A DNA stretch of 64,000 bases from 66-474 sp963771735 (GTDB lineage: Bacteria > Pseudomonadota > Gammaproteobacteria > Xanthomonadales > Rhodanobacteraceae). The DNA lies in contig CAVYUN010000002.1 of assembly GCA_963771735.1 (NCBI GenBank), positions 1,116,001 to 1,180,000 on the forward strand, written 5' to 3'. Shown here in pieces: positions 9,501 to 17,386 of this stretch (within the stretch, counting starts at the first letter, position 1; each line of letters starts with the position of its first letter). Below the pieces are notes generated by a model. That model saw nothing but the letters and a program-made list of their open reading frames with translations, ran no database searches and had not been told where the DNA came from. The position numbers were made by a program, and so were the translations under genes.

Positions 9501-12500
9501 AACCCCCTTGGGCGTGCCGCGGCACATGGCCGAAGTTCCTGCAATGCCGGCGGTGGACGAGGCCGAGGATTCCGGCGTGACGGCAGTCGGTCTGGAATCG
9601 GCCTCCACATTGCCGACGGAGGACGATGAAACCGCACTCGCAACGCGAGAAGCTGCCGAGCGTCTTGCCGCGGAGCAAGCCGAGCAGGAACGCCTCGCGG
9701 CGGAGCAAGCCGAGCAGGAACGCCTCGCGGCGGAGCAAGTCGAACAGGAACGCCTCGCGGCGGAGCAAGCCGAGCAGGAACGCCTGGCGGCGGAGAAGGC
9801 CGAGCAGGAACGCCTCGCGGCGGAGCAAGCCGAACAGGAACGCCTGGCGGCGGAGAAGGCCGAGCAGGAACGCCTCGCGGCGGAGACGGCCGAGCAGGAA
9901 CGCTTGGCGGCGGAGAAGGCCGAGCAGGAACGCCTGGCGGCGGAGCAAGCCGAGCAGGAACGCCTCGCGGCGGAGCAAGCCGAGCAGGAACGCCTCGCGG
10001 CGGAGCAAGCCGAACAGGAGAGACTGGCCGCGGAGAAGGAGAAGGTCGAGCAGGAACGCCTCGCGGCGGAGCAAGCCGAACAGGAGAGACTGGCCGCAGA
10101 GAAGGAGAAGGTCGAACAGCAACGCCTCGTGGTCGCTCGCGAAGAGGCGGCCAGGGAACTTGCTGCCACGGCGTTGCCGCCGTTCCCGGATGATCCACAG
10201 CCGGAAGGTGATCTCGATATACCGGGTCTGGATCCGGAACTGGTCGAATTGTTCACCGAAGAAGGCATCGAGTTGCTGGATTCGAGCGACGGCATGCTGG
10301 TCGCCCTGCGCGGCGCGCCCGACGACCGTGAATCCGTGCGCGGGCTGCAGCGCAACCTGCACACCATCAAGGGTGGTGCGCGCGTGGTGGGCATCTCGCC
10401 GGTCGGCGACCTCGCACACGCCATGGAAACCTTGCTCGAGAAGGTCGGCGATCGCAAGCATGGGCTCGAACCCGTCGAAGTGGATTCGCTGGAGCGTGGC
10501 TTCGATCGTTTGCACGAGCTGGTCGAACGCATTCGCCAGGGACAGGCAGTTGCAACACCGGGCAACGCCGTCGAACGTTTCAACGCGCTTGCCGATGGAC
10601 GTCCGGTGGGCGAGGCGGCCAAATCCGCGACGGCCGGATCCGTGGCCGAAAAGCAGCCGGAGAAACGTGCCGAATCCTTGCCGCCACCGCCGCCTCGCGA
10701 GGCGCCCGCGTTCGTCGAACAGGAAGTCATTGCTCCCGCGGAGATGATCCGCGTGCGTTCCGACCTGCTCGATTCGCTGGTCAACGCGGCCGGCGAGGCG
10801 TCGATCTATCGCGCACGCCTGGAACAGCAGGTGGGCAATTTCCGCTTCAACCTGGTCGAGCTCAACCAGACGGTGTTGCGTTTGCGCGAACAGCTGCGCA
10901 AGCTGGAGATCGAGACCGAAACCCAGATCCTGTCGCGCTACCAACGTGAAAACGAAGACGGTGCCGGTGCCACCTTCGATCCGCTGGAACTCGATCGCTT
11001 CTCAAACCTGCAACAGTACTCGCGGGCGCTGGCCGAGTCCGTCTCGGACCTGGCCTCGATCCAGGACATCCTCGACGACCAGACGCGCCAGTCCGAAACT
11101 CTGTTGCTGCAGCAGTCACGCGTCAACTCCGACTTGCAGGATGGCCTCATGCGCACGCGCATGGTGCCGTTCGAATCGATGGTGCCGAACCTGCGCCGCA
11201 CGCTGCGTGGAGCTGCCGACGAACTCGGCAAGCGCGCGCAACTCAAGGTACTCGGCGCGCAGGGAGAAATGGATCGCAGCGTGCTCGAACGCATGAAGGC
11301 GCCGTTCGAGCACATGCTGCGCAATGCCTTGACCCACGGTATCGAGGATCCGGCCGAACGCGTGGCGCGTGGCAAGCCGGCCGAGGGCACGGTGACCATC
11401 CAGGTCGGCCGCCAGGGCACCGAGGTCGTGGTGCGCGTTTCCGACGACGGCGCGGGGTTCGATCGCGATGCCATCCGTGCCAAGGCCATCCAGCGCGGGC
11501 TGCTCAAGCCCGACATGCCGGTATCGGACAGCGAGCTGTTCAATTTCGTGCTGCAGACCGGGTTTTCCACTGCGGCAGAGGTCAGCCAGCTGTCCGGACG
11601 CGGCGTGGGCATGGATGTGGTCGCCAACGAGATCCGCCAACTCGGCGGTTCGCTCGCGATCGAATCCGAACGTGGCAAGGGCACGAGCTTCAACATCCGG
11701 TTGCCCTTCACGCTGGCGGTCACCCAGGCGATCACCGTACGCGCGGCCGAGGCGACTTTCGCGATCCCGATGACCTCGGTGCAATCCGTGTCACGCATCC
11801 GCCGGCTGGAAATGGCCGAGCGCCTGGCATCGGGCGAGCGGACGGTCACCCATGTCGGCGAGGAATACGAGTTGCACGATCTGTCCGAACTGCTTGGGTT
11901 CGGCGCCGAGAGCATTCCCGAGGAAGGCAATGGGCAGTTGCCGTTGCTGATGGTGCGTGCCGGCGATCTGCGCGCCGCGATCCGCATCGACACGGTTATC
12001 GGCTCGCGTGAAATCGTGGTCAAACCGGTCAGTCCGCAGATCAGCAACGTCCCCGGCATGTTTGGCGCGACCATTCTCGGCGACGGTTCGGTGATGTTGA
12101 TCCTTGACCTCGCGCCGCTGGTGCGGCATTTCGTCGCCAAGCAGGCGGCCGAGAAAGTGGCCGCCACGGCCGGCGATATCGAGGACGCGCCGGAGGTACC
12201 GGCAATCTCGCCGCAAGCGGAATCCGAAGGTCCGAGTGTGGTCATGGTGGTGGACGACTCGATCACGATGCGCAAGGTCACCACTCGTGTGCTCGAGCGC
12301 GAACAGATGGAAGTCATCACGGCGAAGGATGGCATGGATGCTCTGGAGAAGCTTCAGGAGCGCATCCCCGATGTCATGCTGCTCGACATCGAGATGCCGC
12401 GCATGGACGGCTTCGAGCTGGCCACGCACATGAAGAACGACATGCGCTTCCGTCACGTGCCGATCATCATGATCACCTCGCGCACCGGCGAGAAGCACCG

Positions 12501-12606
12501 CCAGCGCGCCTTCGAGATCGGCGTCGATCGCTATCTCGGCAAGCCATACAGCGAAGCCGACCTGTTGCGCAATGTCGGCGAGATCCTGGAGGCCCGCAGT
12601 GCTTGA
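6508..12606 (+). CDS. chpA: Hybrid chemotaxis histidine kinase ChpA (PilL)
   Basis: A 2,032-residue CheA-type kinase of the Pil-Chp system. Its N-terminal half holds several Hpt-like modules. Clear ones keep a histidine: HTLKGSGR near 737, HTLHGAIAMVG near 914 (degenerate, lacking the usual Lys) and HTIKGGARVVG near 1285. Earlier modules look FimL-like without a usable histidine. Residues 1052-1205 are a 10-residue tandem repeat. The kinase core follows: dimerisation segment (about 1500-1590), ATPase N-box HMLRNALTHGIED near 1601, DDGAGFD near 1646, GRGVGMDVV, a CheW-like domain (about 1735-1885), and a C-terminal receiver (VVMVVDDS near 1910, acceptor Asp near 1960, LGKPY). The P. aeruginosa homologue is somewhat longer. 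Confidence 0.95.
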   Translation: MTAGDDMVSTANGSADLATIVPADFAAGHADGADRKSAMRLEEHIDFSTLGWVKPQIDELLSEARQALEAFAENADDTESMRSCVGLLHQVLGTLRIVELYGAAELDQEMEHLAQAVFDGRVTNRDEAMGALMRGLVQLPDYLDLIESGHKDIPIVLLPLLNELREARGEEAVDQRVLFHPNLDQSLPPDAAGARAAYPFADLRLRVSQIRARFQVQLLAWTQGKQPNFAEMRDCMDELRAVCHAVAARRLWWIAGGVLETLQQGRLDHHLASLRQQFGHLDRTIRQMQDQGEEVCEDGDARDLTRTLLYYVAQATPGPGRSEAISRSFNLDNMVPTEQELERARAAMSGRNRALLDTVAKAVREDLLRVKEGLDIFLRREDRNPQQLSPQVEVLHRVGDTLGMLGLAAPAKMIDEQRRMIVEMTDGKREAKPEAILDIASALLYVDASLDEHINHLGADDRTEDALPASEARQIMRALMREAGANLGKAKEHITAFIESSWSHGQLTDVPGLLSEVGGALRMLNLERPAELVAGIDRYIGNELLVDRKVPTVDDMDHLADALAGVEYYLEMGHDSSASDNRILDGAQHSLEQLHYWPVPARREPAERPAEAISESMPPAPQAFDVAKAQHAGAADLAESEAPDTARSETTAATSAAAATGQGRWVDVEEEVLEPIGGDGVPVDMSFHDAAGIDQEIREVFVEEVGEEIANINVNLPAWKSNPEDLDALKNVRRSFHTLKGSGRLVGALALGEFSWKVENMLNRVLDRTIKPDQNVQALVDVAVATLPKLHAGLQGESVTIDPPLDAVMQTADKLAAGESARIEALAHGYRKVIRTVRRWVPAAESGQTVETIAAAPVEAVITSPISGLPVIDPILLDVLRTEVGQHLDGIRDYLARNTTYDVAVDDALARSVHTLHGAIAMVGVDSLAGMLAPLEVWIRRVRSAGAALDREGCDALRDAIAMTEHVMAQFDATVPDVPDATALTERLEDLRDLWPEATPLGVPRHMAEVPAMPAVDEAEDSGVTAVGLESASTLPTEDDETALATREAAERLAAEQAEQERLAAEQAEQERLAAEQVEQERLAAEQAEQERLAAEKAEQERLAAEQAEQERLAAEKAEQERLAAETAEQERLAAEKAEQERLAAEQAEQERLAAEQAEQERLAAEQAEQERLAAEKEKVEQERLAAEQAEQERLAAEKEKVEQQRLVVAREEAARELAATALPPFPDDPQPEGDLDIPGLDPELVELFTEEGIELLDSSDGMLVALRGAPDDRESVRGLQRNLHTIKGGARVVGISPVGDLAHAMETLLEKVGDRKHGLEPVEVDSLERGFDRLHELVERIRQGQAVATPGNAVERFNALADGRPVGEAAKSATAGSVAEKQPEKRAESLPPPPPREAPAFVEQEVIAPAEMIRVRSDLLDSLVNAAGEASIYRARLEQQVGNFRFNLVELNQTVLRLREQLRKLEIETETQILSRYQRENEDGAGATFDPLELDRFSNLQQYSRALAESVSDLASIQDILDDQTRQSETLLLQQSRVNSDLQDGLMRTRMVPFESMVPNLRRTLRGAADELGKRAQLKVLGAQGEMDRSVLERMKAPFEHMLRNALTHGIEDPAERVARGKPAEGTVTIQVGRQGTEVVVRVSDDGAGFDRDAIRAKAIQRGLLKPDMPVSDSELFNFVLQTGFSTAAEVSQLSGRGVGMDVVANEIRQLGGSLAIESERGKGTSFNIRLPFTLAVTQAITVRAAEATFAIPMTSVQSVSRIRRLEMAERLASGERTVTHVGEEYELHDLSELLGFGAESIPEEGNGQLPLLMVRAGDLRAAIRIDTVIGSREIVVKPVSPQISNVPGMFGATILGDGSVMLILDLAPLVRHFVAKQAAEKVAATAGDIEDAPEVPAISPQAESEGPSVVMVVDDSITMRKVTTRVLEREQMEVITAKDGMDALEKLQERIPDVMLLDIEMPRMDGFELATHMKNDMRFRHVPIIMITSRTGEKHRQRAFEIGVDRYLGKPYSEADLLRNVGEILEARSA
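9661..10122 (+). repeat. 30-bp in-frame tandem repeat inside chpA
   Basis: Fifteen tandem units encode the decapeptide ERLAAEQAEQ and variants in which Gln is replaced by Lys, Thr or Val. Twelve units are exactly 30 bases (9661-10020). They are followed by a 36-base unit (10021-10056, with an extra Lys-Val step), a 30-base unit (10057-10086) and another 36-base unit (10087-10122). Neighbouring units are nearly identical in DNA, showing recent expansion by slippage or unequal exchange. The peptide should form a long charged helix separating the N-terminal Hpt modules from the last Hpt and kinase core. Confidence 0.95.
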
Positions 12607-13816
12607 CGATGCCTCCCCCGTGCTTCCTCGCGTGGCCCTGGTGTTTGGTGACGCGGGTCCCGCAGGGCATCTGCGCGATGCCGTGTCGAACCACGTACGG
12701 ATCGTGTACGAGACATCCGCGTCGGATTTCGACGCGTCGCAGCTGTCGGCTTCGCAGGCCACCGCGGCCTTGGTGAACCTTGACGGGTGCGAGTGGCTTG
12801 AGGCTATCGAAGCCCGACTCGACGAGGCGGGCGTCAGGGTGGTTTTCAACGATCCCGAAATTTCGGGCAGGCTGGAAGGTTGGGAGCAGGCCCGCTGGTT
12901 GCGGCACCTGACTGCCAAGTTGAGCGGGCACGGCAATTTCGATCCGCCACGGCCCCTCGTCGAGGCGATGACCAACGCGGCAAATGATGAATCGGGTACA
13001 GAATCCGAATCCGGATGTGCCCGTGATCCGGACGTGGACGCACTGGAGGTTGTGGAGCGGCCTTTGTCGCCCACGGAAATCGCATCCATGACCGCTGATT
13101 TCGGGGCCACGCGTGACCGGCCCATGACATCCGACGTCGATGAAGCGGCGAGTGGCGAGACACGGTCGCCGGACACCGCCGACAAAGGGTCCGATGAGGA
13201 GATGGCCATGAACGCCAGCACTGAAGCGGAACGGGAAGCCCCTGTATCAGGGTCGGCTGCGAACCACTTGCCGGATGCAGCTGCGCCGGAGTCGGATACG
13301 AACACTGCAGATTTCACCGGTTCCGGCGCGCTGGACGTGGATACCGAAGCACTGTCCGCAATGATCGATGCGCGCCTGGCACGGGCGCCGGACCACGCGT
13401 CGCCTGAATCCCCCGTTTGGCGTGTGGTCGAGGATGATACCGACGTCGCGGTCGATTCCTTGCAGTCCGAACCTGAGTCAGGTGATACCACTGCAACCGA
13501 ATACACGCCGACGGCAGCCGGAGTGTCGGCGCCGCCCGTCGACGATTCAGAGGTTACGAAAGGCCTGCCGGCGCTGGATGACTGGCAGCTGGTCGATCCC
13601 GAGTCGACGGTTGCGGTCATCATTCCGAAACAGGAAGAAGCTTCGGTTTCCGTTTTTCTGGACAGCCTCGATGGGCTGGAATTGATGCCCATGGAAACGC
13701 CAGTGCCGGTCGCGCAGCGTCGCGAGGAGCCCATTGAGCGCTGGATGCACGACGTCGACAAGCCTGACGCGGCCGCGAGCAACAAGAAATCGGGTCCGAA
13801 CGGAGACGAAGCATGA
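12599..13816 (+). CDS. ChpB-like protein without a methylesterase domain
   Basis: A 405-residue protein encoded directly after chpA. Its first 110 residues (PRVALVFGDAGPAGHLRDAV, then ALVNLDGCEWLEAIEARL, then GWEQARWLRHLTAKLSG) resemble the N-terminal pseudo-receiver region of ChpB/CheB proteins of Pil-Chp operons. The remainder is acidic, low-complexity sequence rich in Asp, Glu, Ser and Thr, ending with a short conserved-looking segment (FLDSLDGLELMPMETPVPVA). No CheB catalytic signature (a Gly-Ser-Thr-Gly-Gly-type motif, the catalytic His or the late Gly-rich Asp loop) is visible. The GTG at 12599 is preceded by CTGGAGG (12586-12592) and overlaps chpA by 8 bases. It overlaps the next gene by 4 bases. 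Function unproven; a structural partner of ChpA is possible. Confidence 0.6.
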   Translation: MLDDASPVLPRVALVFGDAGPAGHLRDAVSNHVRIVYETSASDFDASQLSASQATAALVNLDGCEWLEAIEARLDEAGVRVVFNDPEISGRLEGWEQARWLRHLTAKLSGHGNFDPPRPLVEAMTNAANDESGTESESGCARDPDVDALEVVERPLSPTEIASMTADFGATRDRPMTSDVDEAASGETRSPDTADKGSDEEMAMNASTEAEREAPVSGSAANHLPDAAAPESDTNTADFTGSGALDVDTEALSAMIDARLARAPDHASPESPVWRVVEDDTDVAVDSLQSEPESGDTTATEYTPTAAGVSAPPVDDSEVTKGLPALDDWQLVDPESTVAVIIPKQEEASVSVFLDSLDGLELMPMETPVPVAQRREEPIERWMHDVDKPDAAASNKKSGPNGDEA

Positions 13817-14292
13817 ATGCGGCGCAGAACATGCCACGGGAAATCCGCGGTGTCATGCTTCCGGTGACGGGCGGACGCATACTCGTGCCCAACACCACCA
13901 TGGCCGAGGTGATCACCTACGCGGATCCGGCCCCGGTCGCGGATGCGCCGGCCTGGTTGCTGGGTCGCCTGGCATGGCGCGGCTGGGGACTTCCGGTTCT
14001 CGCGTTTTCGGTGCTGGCGGGAATCACCGATCGCGAACCGGTCGACAACACCCGGGTCGCGATCCTGAAGGCGCTCGGGGGCCACGCTCGGCTTCCCTAT
14101 TTCGGCATCCTCAGCCAGGGCTTCCCACGCTTGACGCTGATTTCCGATGACATGCTGTTACCCGACGAAACGGCGGAAGCCAATCCGACCGGAGTGCGGG
14201 AACAGGTACTCGTCCACGACGAACCGGCCTGGATTCCCGATCTTGCCACGGTCGAAGGACTCGTGGTCGGAGCGCTGACAGTCGCCGCCTGA
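13813..14292 (+). CDS. chpC: CheW-like protein ChpC
   Basis: A 159-residue CheW-domain protein at the end of the Pil-Chp operon. The fold is recognisable from REIRGVMLPVTGGRILVPNT through AWLLGRLAWRGWGLPVLAF to the C-terminal LATVEGLVVGALTVAA. ChpC is a second adaptor thought to link additional receptors to ChpA. Its ATG overlaps the preceding stop codon (ATGA at 13813-13816). It is convergent with rsmE across a 54-base gap in which no strong terminator is seen. Confidence 0.75.
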   Translation: MNAAQNMPREIRGVMLPVTGGRILVPNTTMAEVITYADPAPVADAPAWLLGRLAWRGWGLPVLAFSVLAGITDREPVDNTRVAILKALGGHARLPYFGILSQGFPRLTLISDDMLLPDETAEANPTGVREQVLVHDEPAWIPDLATVEGLVVGALTVAA

Positions 14293-14346
14293 CACGACGC
14301 CGCTATGGCCCCGGTGCGGCGGCCCGCGCCGGAAGGCTGCCTGGGC

Positions 14347-15084
14347 TCAATAATCGCCCCACGCCGCCTGCAGTGCAGCCAGTGCCGCCAGGCCCGCGGT
14401 TTCCGTGCGCAGGATGCGTGGTCCCAGCGTGAGCTCCAGGAAACCGGCTGCGCGCAGGATTGCGAGGTCGCGCTCTCCGAATCCTCCCTCGGGTCCGATC
14501 GCCACGAGCATGCCTGTCGCTGGCGGGGTGATGTCCCGTACGCGGGTGGTTCCGCCGGGGTGCAGCATCCAGCGGGCATTCGATTCCGGGTCCGCGAGTG
14601 CCGCCACGCGCGCGGCGAGCGCCAGGGGTGCATCGATCTCCGGGACCACGTTGCGCCCGCATTGCTCGCAGGCGGCAATGGCGACGGCGCGCCAGTGCTC
14701 CAGGCGCTTTTCGCTGCGTGCGACATCCAGGCGAACTTCGCTGCGTTCGCTGATCAAGGGCACGATTCGTGCCACTCCAAGTTCGACGGCCTTCTGGATG
14801 ATCCAGTCCATTTTTTCGCCGCGCGCCACGGCTTGCAAAAGCACCACTCGCAGCGGCGATTCGCGCACAGGCGATGCGGTGTCCTCGATCAGGACGCGGG
14901 CCGTGCGCGGGTCATCCACGGTCAATCGTGCCGGATACTGCAAGCCGTCGCCATTGAACAGCGTCACGGGATCCCCCGTCCTCAGTCGCAGTACCCGCAG
15001 TGCGTGCCGCGCCGTGCCCTCCGGCAACGAAATTTCACCGCCCGGGTGCAGCGGGGTATCGACGAAAAGTCTGACAAGACGCAT
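14347..15084 (-). CDS. rsmE: 16S rRNA (uracil(1498)-N3)-methyltransferase
   Basis: A 245-residue SPOUT-class enzyme that methylates N3 of U1498 in 16S rRNA using S-adenosylmethionine. The N-terminal PUA-like part (MRLVRLFVDTPLHPGGEI, HALRVLRLRTGDPVTLFNGD) is followed by the catalytic knot: KMDWIIQKAVELGVARIVPL, the SAM-binding IGPEGGFGERDL, and LGPRILRTETAGLAALAALQ. The length is normal for the family. It stands alone, convergent with chpC and divergent from the small secreted-protein gene at 15214. Confidence 0.95.
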   Translation of the reverse strand: MRLVRLFVDTPLHPGGEISLPEGTARHALRVLRLRTGDPVTLFNGDGLQYPARLTVDDPRTARVLIEDTASPVRESPLRVVLLQAVARGEKMDWIIQKAVELGVARIVPLISERSEVRLDVARSEKRLEHWRAVAIAACEQCGRNVVPEIDAPLALAARVAALADPESNARWMLHPGGTTRVRDITPPATGMLVAIGPEGGFGERDLAILRAAGFLELTLGPRILRTETAGLAALAALQAAWGDY

Positions 15085-15213
15085 GCCCGGTGAATCTTTC
15101 GAGGCAACGGAGGTTCAAAGTATGAACGAAGTCTGTCGCCCTTGCGCAACCAGGTGGCCGGCGCTGGGCAATCGGCGCACAATGAACCATCGGTATCACC
15201 AAGGAGGCCGATC

Positions 15214-15570
15214 ATGAACAAATCATTCATCGTCGCGGGCCTGTTTGCATTGAGCGGCTGCATGGCGCTGGCCCTGCCCGCGTTCGCGCAGAACAAGCCG
15301 GACGCCACGCAGCCGTCGCAGACCAAGGCAACCACCTCCAACCCGAAGCCTGCCGCATCCGCCAGACACGACGGCAAGCGTGCGGTTCCACCGATCGATT
15401 CACGCATGTGCATCCGCGACACCGGTAGCCACATTCCGCCGCCCAAAGGCCAATGCCTGCCGGTGGCGGGCAATAGCTACAGTCAACAGGACATCCAGCG
15501 CACTGGTGCAAATAATGTCGGGCAGGCCTTGCAGATGCTGGATCCATCGATCCAGGTGCGCGGCCACTGA
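15214..15570 (+). CDS. Small secreted protein with a TonB-receptor-plug-like C-terminus
   Basis: A 118-residue protein of unknown function with a good ribosome site (AAGGAGG at 15201-15207) before the ATG at 15214. The N-terminus is a signal sequence. The segment FALSGC could be a lipobox (Cys16), but PAFAQN also fits signal peptidase I. After a Lys/Thr/Ala-rich linker comes MCIRDTGSHIPPPKGQC, with two cysteines that could form a disulfide, and then SYSQQDIQRTGANNVGQALQ followed by MLDPSIQVRGH. The last part closely resembles the plug-domain signature of TonB-dependent receptors, yet no barrel follows. Neighbouring genes give no clue to its role. Confidence 0.7.
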   Translation: MNKSFIVAGLFALSGCMALALPAFAQNKPDATQPSQTKATTSNPKPAASARHDGKRAVPPIDSRMCIRDTGSHIPPPKGQCLPVAGNSYSQQDIQRTGANNVGQALQMLDPSIQVRGH

Positions 15571-15698
15571 TCGCGAGTTCACCGCGTAATACAGTTTCGC
15601 CGCGACGCACGATGGATCACGGGGACGCTGCATGCCAACGAGCCCCGTATTGGGGATTCTTCGGTCTTGTTATTCACGGCCGCTGCCCTGAACGAGAC

Positions 15699-17063
15699 TC
15701 AGGCAATGGCCGCGTCGATGGCTTCCAGCGCGACATCGACCATCAGGTCGATGTCCTGTTCGCCGACGCAGTAGGGCGGCAGGAAATACACGGTGTCACC
15801 AAGTGGTCGCAGCAGCACGCCGCGTTCGAGCGCGTGTCGATAGAACCGCAGGCCGCGCCGTTCGGCTCCGGCGTAGGGCGTGCCTGAAGACTGGTCCTCG
15901 ACCAGATCGAACGCCGTGATCCAGCCTGTCTGGCGCAGATGGGCGACGTGCGGATGCCCGCGCAGGGCCTCCAGCCGCCGCGCCAGATGTGAAGCCAGCA
16001 CGCGATTGCGTTCGAGCACGGGTTCGTCACGGAAAATCGCCAGCGACGCCAATGCCGCCGCACAGGCAATCGGGTTGCCGCTGAATGTGTGCGAATGCAG
16101 GAAGGCGTTGTTGGCCGCATAGTCGCCCAGAAACGCGTCGTAGACCCGAGCCGTGGTCAGAACCGCCGACAACGCCAGTGCGCCACCGGTGAGCCCTTTG
16201 GACAGGCACAGGAAATCGGGCGTGACGGAGCCTTGCTCGCAGGCGAACAGCGTGCCGGTGCGCCCGAATCCCACCGCGATCTCGTCGGCGATCAGATGTA
16301 CGTCGAACTCGTCGCAAAGCTGGCGCAGGCCAGCGATATATGCCGGGGCGTGCATGCGCATGCCGCCCGAACATTGCACCAGCGGTTCGATGACGACCGC
16401 GCAGGTTTCGTGCGCATGACGTTCCAGCAGTGCGCGCATGTCGGAGAGGCGTCGGCGTGCCACGTCGTTTGCGCTTTCGCCGGGCGCGGCGTCCAGCCAG
16501 TCGGGCGAGGGCGCGACGATCGGCTCGAACAACAGCGGGCCGTATACCGCGCGATACAGCGGCAGGTCGCTGACGGCCAGCGCGCCCAGTGTTTCGCCGT
16601 GATACGCATGCGCCAGCGCGATGAAGCGCGTGCGCTGCGGTTGGCCGGCGTTGTGCCAGTAGTGGAAGCTCATTTTCAGCGCGATTTCGACCGCGCTGGC
16701 ACCATCGCTGGCGAACGACACTTTCACCAAACCGGGTGGCGCAATGCGTGCCAGCTCTTCGGCCAGTTGCAACGCAGGTTCGTGCGTGAACCCGGCCAGC
16801 ATCACGTGGTTGAGGCAGGCAGCCTGCTCGGCGATGGCGGCGGCGATGCGCGGATTGGCGTGGCCGAACAGGTTGCTCCACCATGAACTGATGCCGTCCA
16901 GGTAGCGCTTGCCGTCGGCGTCGATCAACCAGGCGCCGTCGCCGCGCACGATCGGAATCAGCGGCAGTTGCGCGGCGTGCTCGTGCATCTGCGTGCACGG
17001 GTGCCACACGTGCGCGAGGTCACGGGCGGCGAGTTCGGGGTTGCGTGAAGGTGTCTGGCCCAT
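15699..17063 (-). CDS. bioA: Adenosylmethionine-8-amino-7-oxononanoate aminotransferase
   Basis: A 454-residue class III PLP aminotransferase of biotin synthesis; it converts KAPA to DAPA with S-adenosylmethionine as amino donor. Diagnostic segments are HVWHPCTQMHEHA at the N-terminus, DGISSWWSNLFGHANPRI, FIALAHAYHGETLGALAVS, LIADEIAVGFGRTGTLFACE and CLSKGLTGGALALS, whose Lys (about residue 288) binds PLP. The ATG at 17063 gives the family start; the longer upstream frame runs into the inverted-repeat element and is not homologous. No other bio genes are adjacent. Confidence 0.94.
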   Translation of the reverse strand: MGQTPSRNPELAARDLAHVWHPCTQMHEHAAQLPLIPIVRGDGAWLIDADGKRYLDGISSWWSNLFGHANPRIAAAIAEQAACLNHVMLAGFTHEPALQLAEELARIAPPGLVKVSFASDGASAVEIALKMSFHYWHNAGQPQRTRFIALAHAYHGETLGALAVSDLPLYRAVYGPLLFEPIVAPSPDWLDAAPGESANDVARRRLSDMRALLERHAHETCAVVIEPLVQCSGGMRMHAPAYIAGLRQLCDEFDVHLIADEIAVGFGRTGTLFACEQGSVTPDFLCLSKGLTGGALALSAVLTTARVYDAFLGDYAANNAFLHSHTFSGNPIACAAALASLAIFRDEPVLERNRVLASHLARRLEALRGHPHVAHLRQTGWITAFDLVEDQSSGTPYAGAERRGLRFYRHALERGVLLRPLGDTVYFLPPYCVGEQDIDLMVDVALEAIDAAIA

Positions 17064-17113
17064 CCTTGCATGATCGCCGCCGCGACGGGCCGGCTCAAGC
17101 GCGGCTAAGCTGG

Positions 17114-17383
17114 AGGGCCTGTCGACGCCATGCCAAGTGGCCGCGCCGTCGGCCCTTCGCCTGCAGGGCAAGGAATAGCGAGGAAGATGTATGTCGATAC
17201 ATCGACGAACAATGACGCAGCCATGCGGGCGAAGGGCCCCGGCCCGAAGGGTTGCTCCGCAGCGGCCGCCATACGGCAGCGCGCGCCTTGACCATGGCAC
17301 CACCATGGAGCTGCGGCACGCGTCTTGTCTGGCAACCGCTGCGGAAGCAACGCGATCCACTTGGCATGGCGTCGATAGGCCCT
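17114..17383. repeat. Nested inverted-repeat (MITE-like) element
   Basis: This element of about 270 bases fills the 323-base gap between bioA and the gene at 17387. Its 27-base ends (17114-17140 and 17357-17383, core TCGACGCCATGCCAAGTGG) are inverted and match at 26 of 27 positions. Inside are a further pair, GGCCCTTCGCCTGCA (17151-17165) against 17224-17238 (14 of 15), a short perfect dyad GATGTAT-GTCG-ATACATC (17186-17203), and a third arm pair around TTGCTCCGCAGCGG (17251-17264) and 17336-17350. No transposase is present. It could be a non-autonomous mobile element or a structured RNA. The right end is 3 bases from a start codon. Confidence 0.7.
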
Positions 17384-17386
17384 AGT

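Noticed and set aside
9661..10122. Regular 30-base repeats considered as a CRISPR array
   Set aside because: There are no unique spacers, the repeats are contiguous and in frame within chpA, and no cas genes are present.
8014..10944. A 976-codon open frame on the minus strand opposite chpA
   Set aside because: It mirrors the codon pattern of chpA and its decapeptide repeat, lacks family similarity, and chpA is unmistakable on the plus strand.
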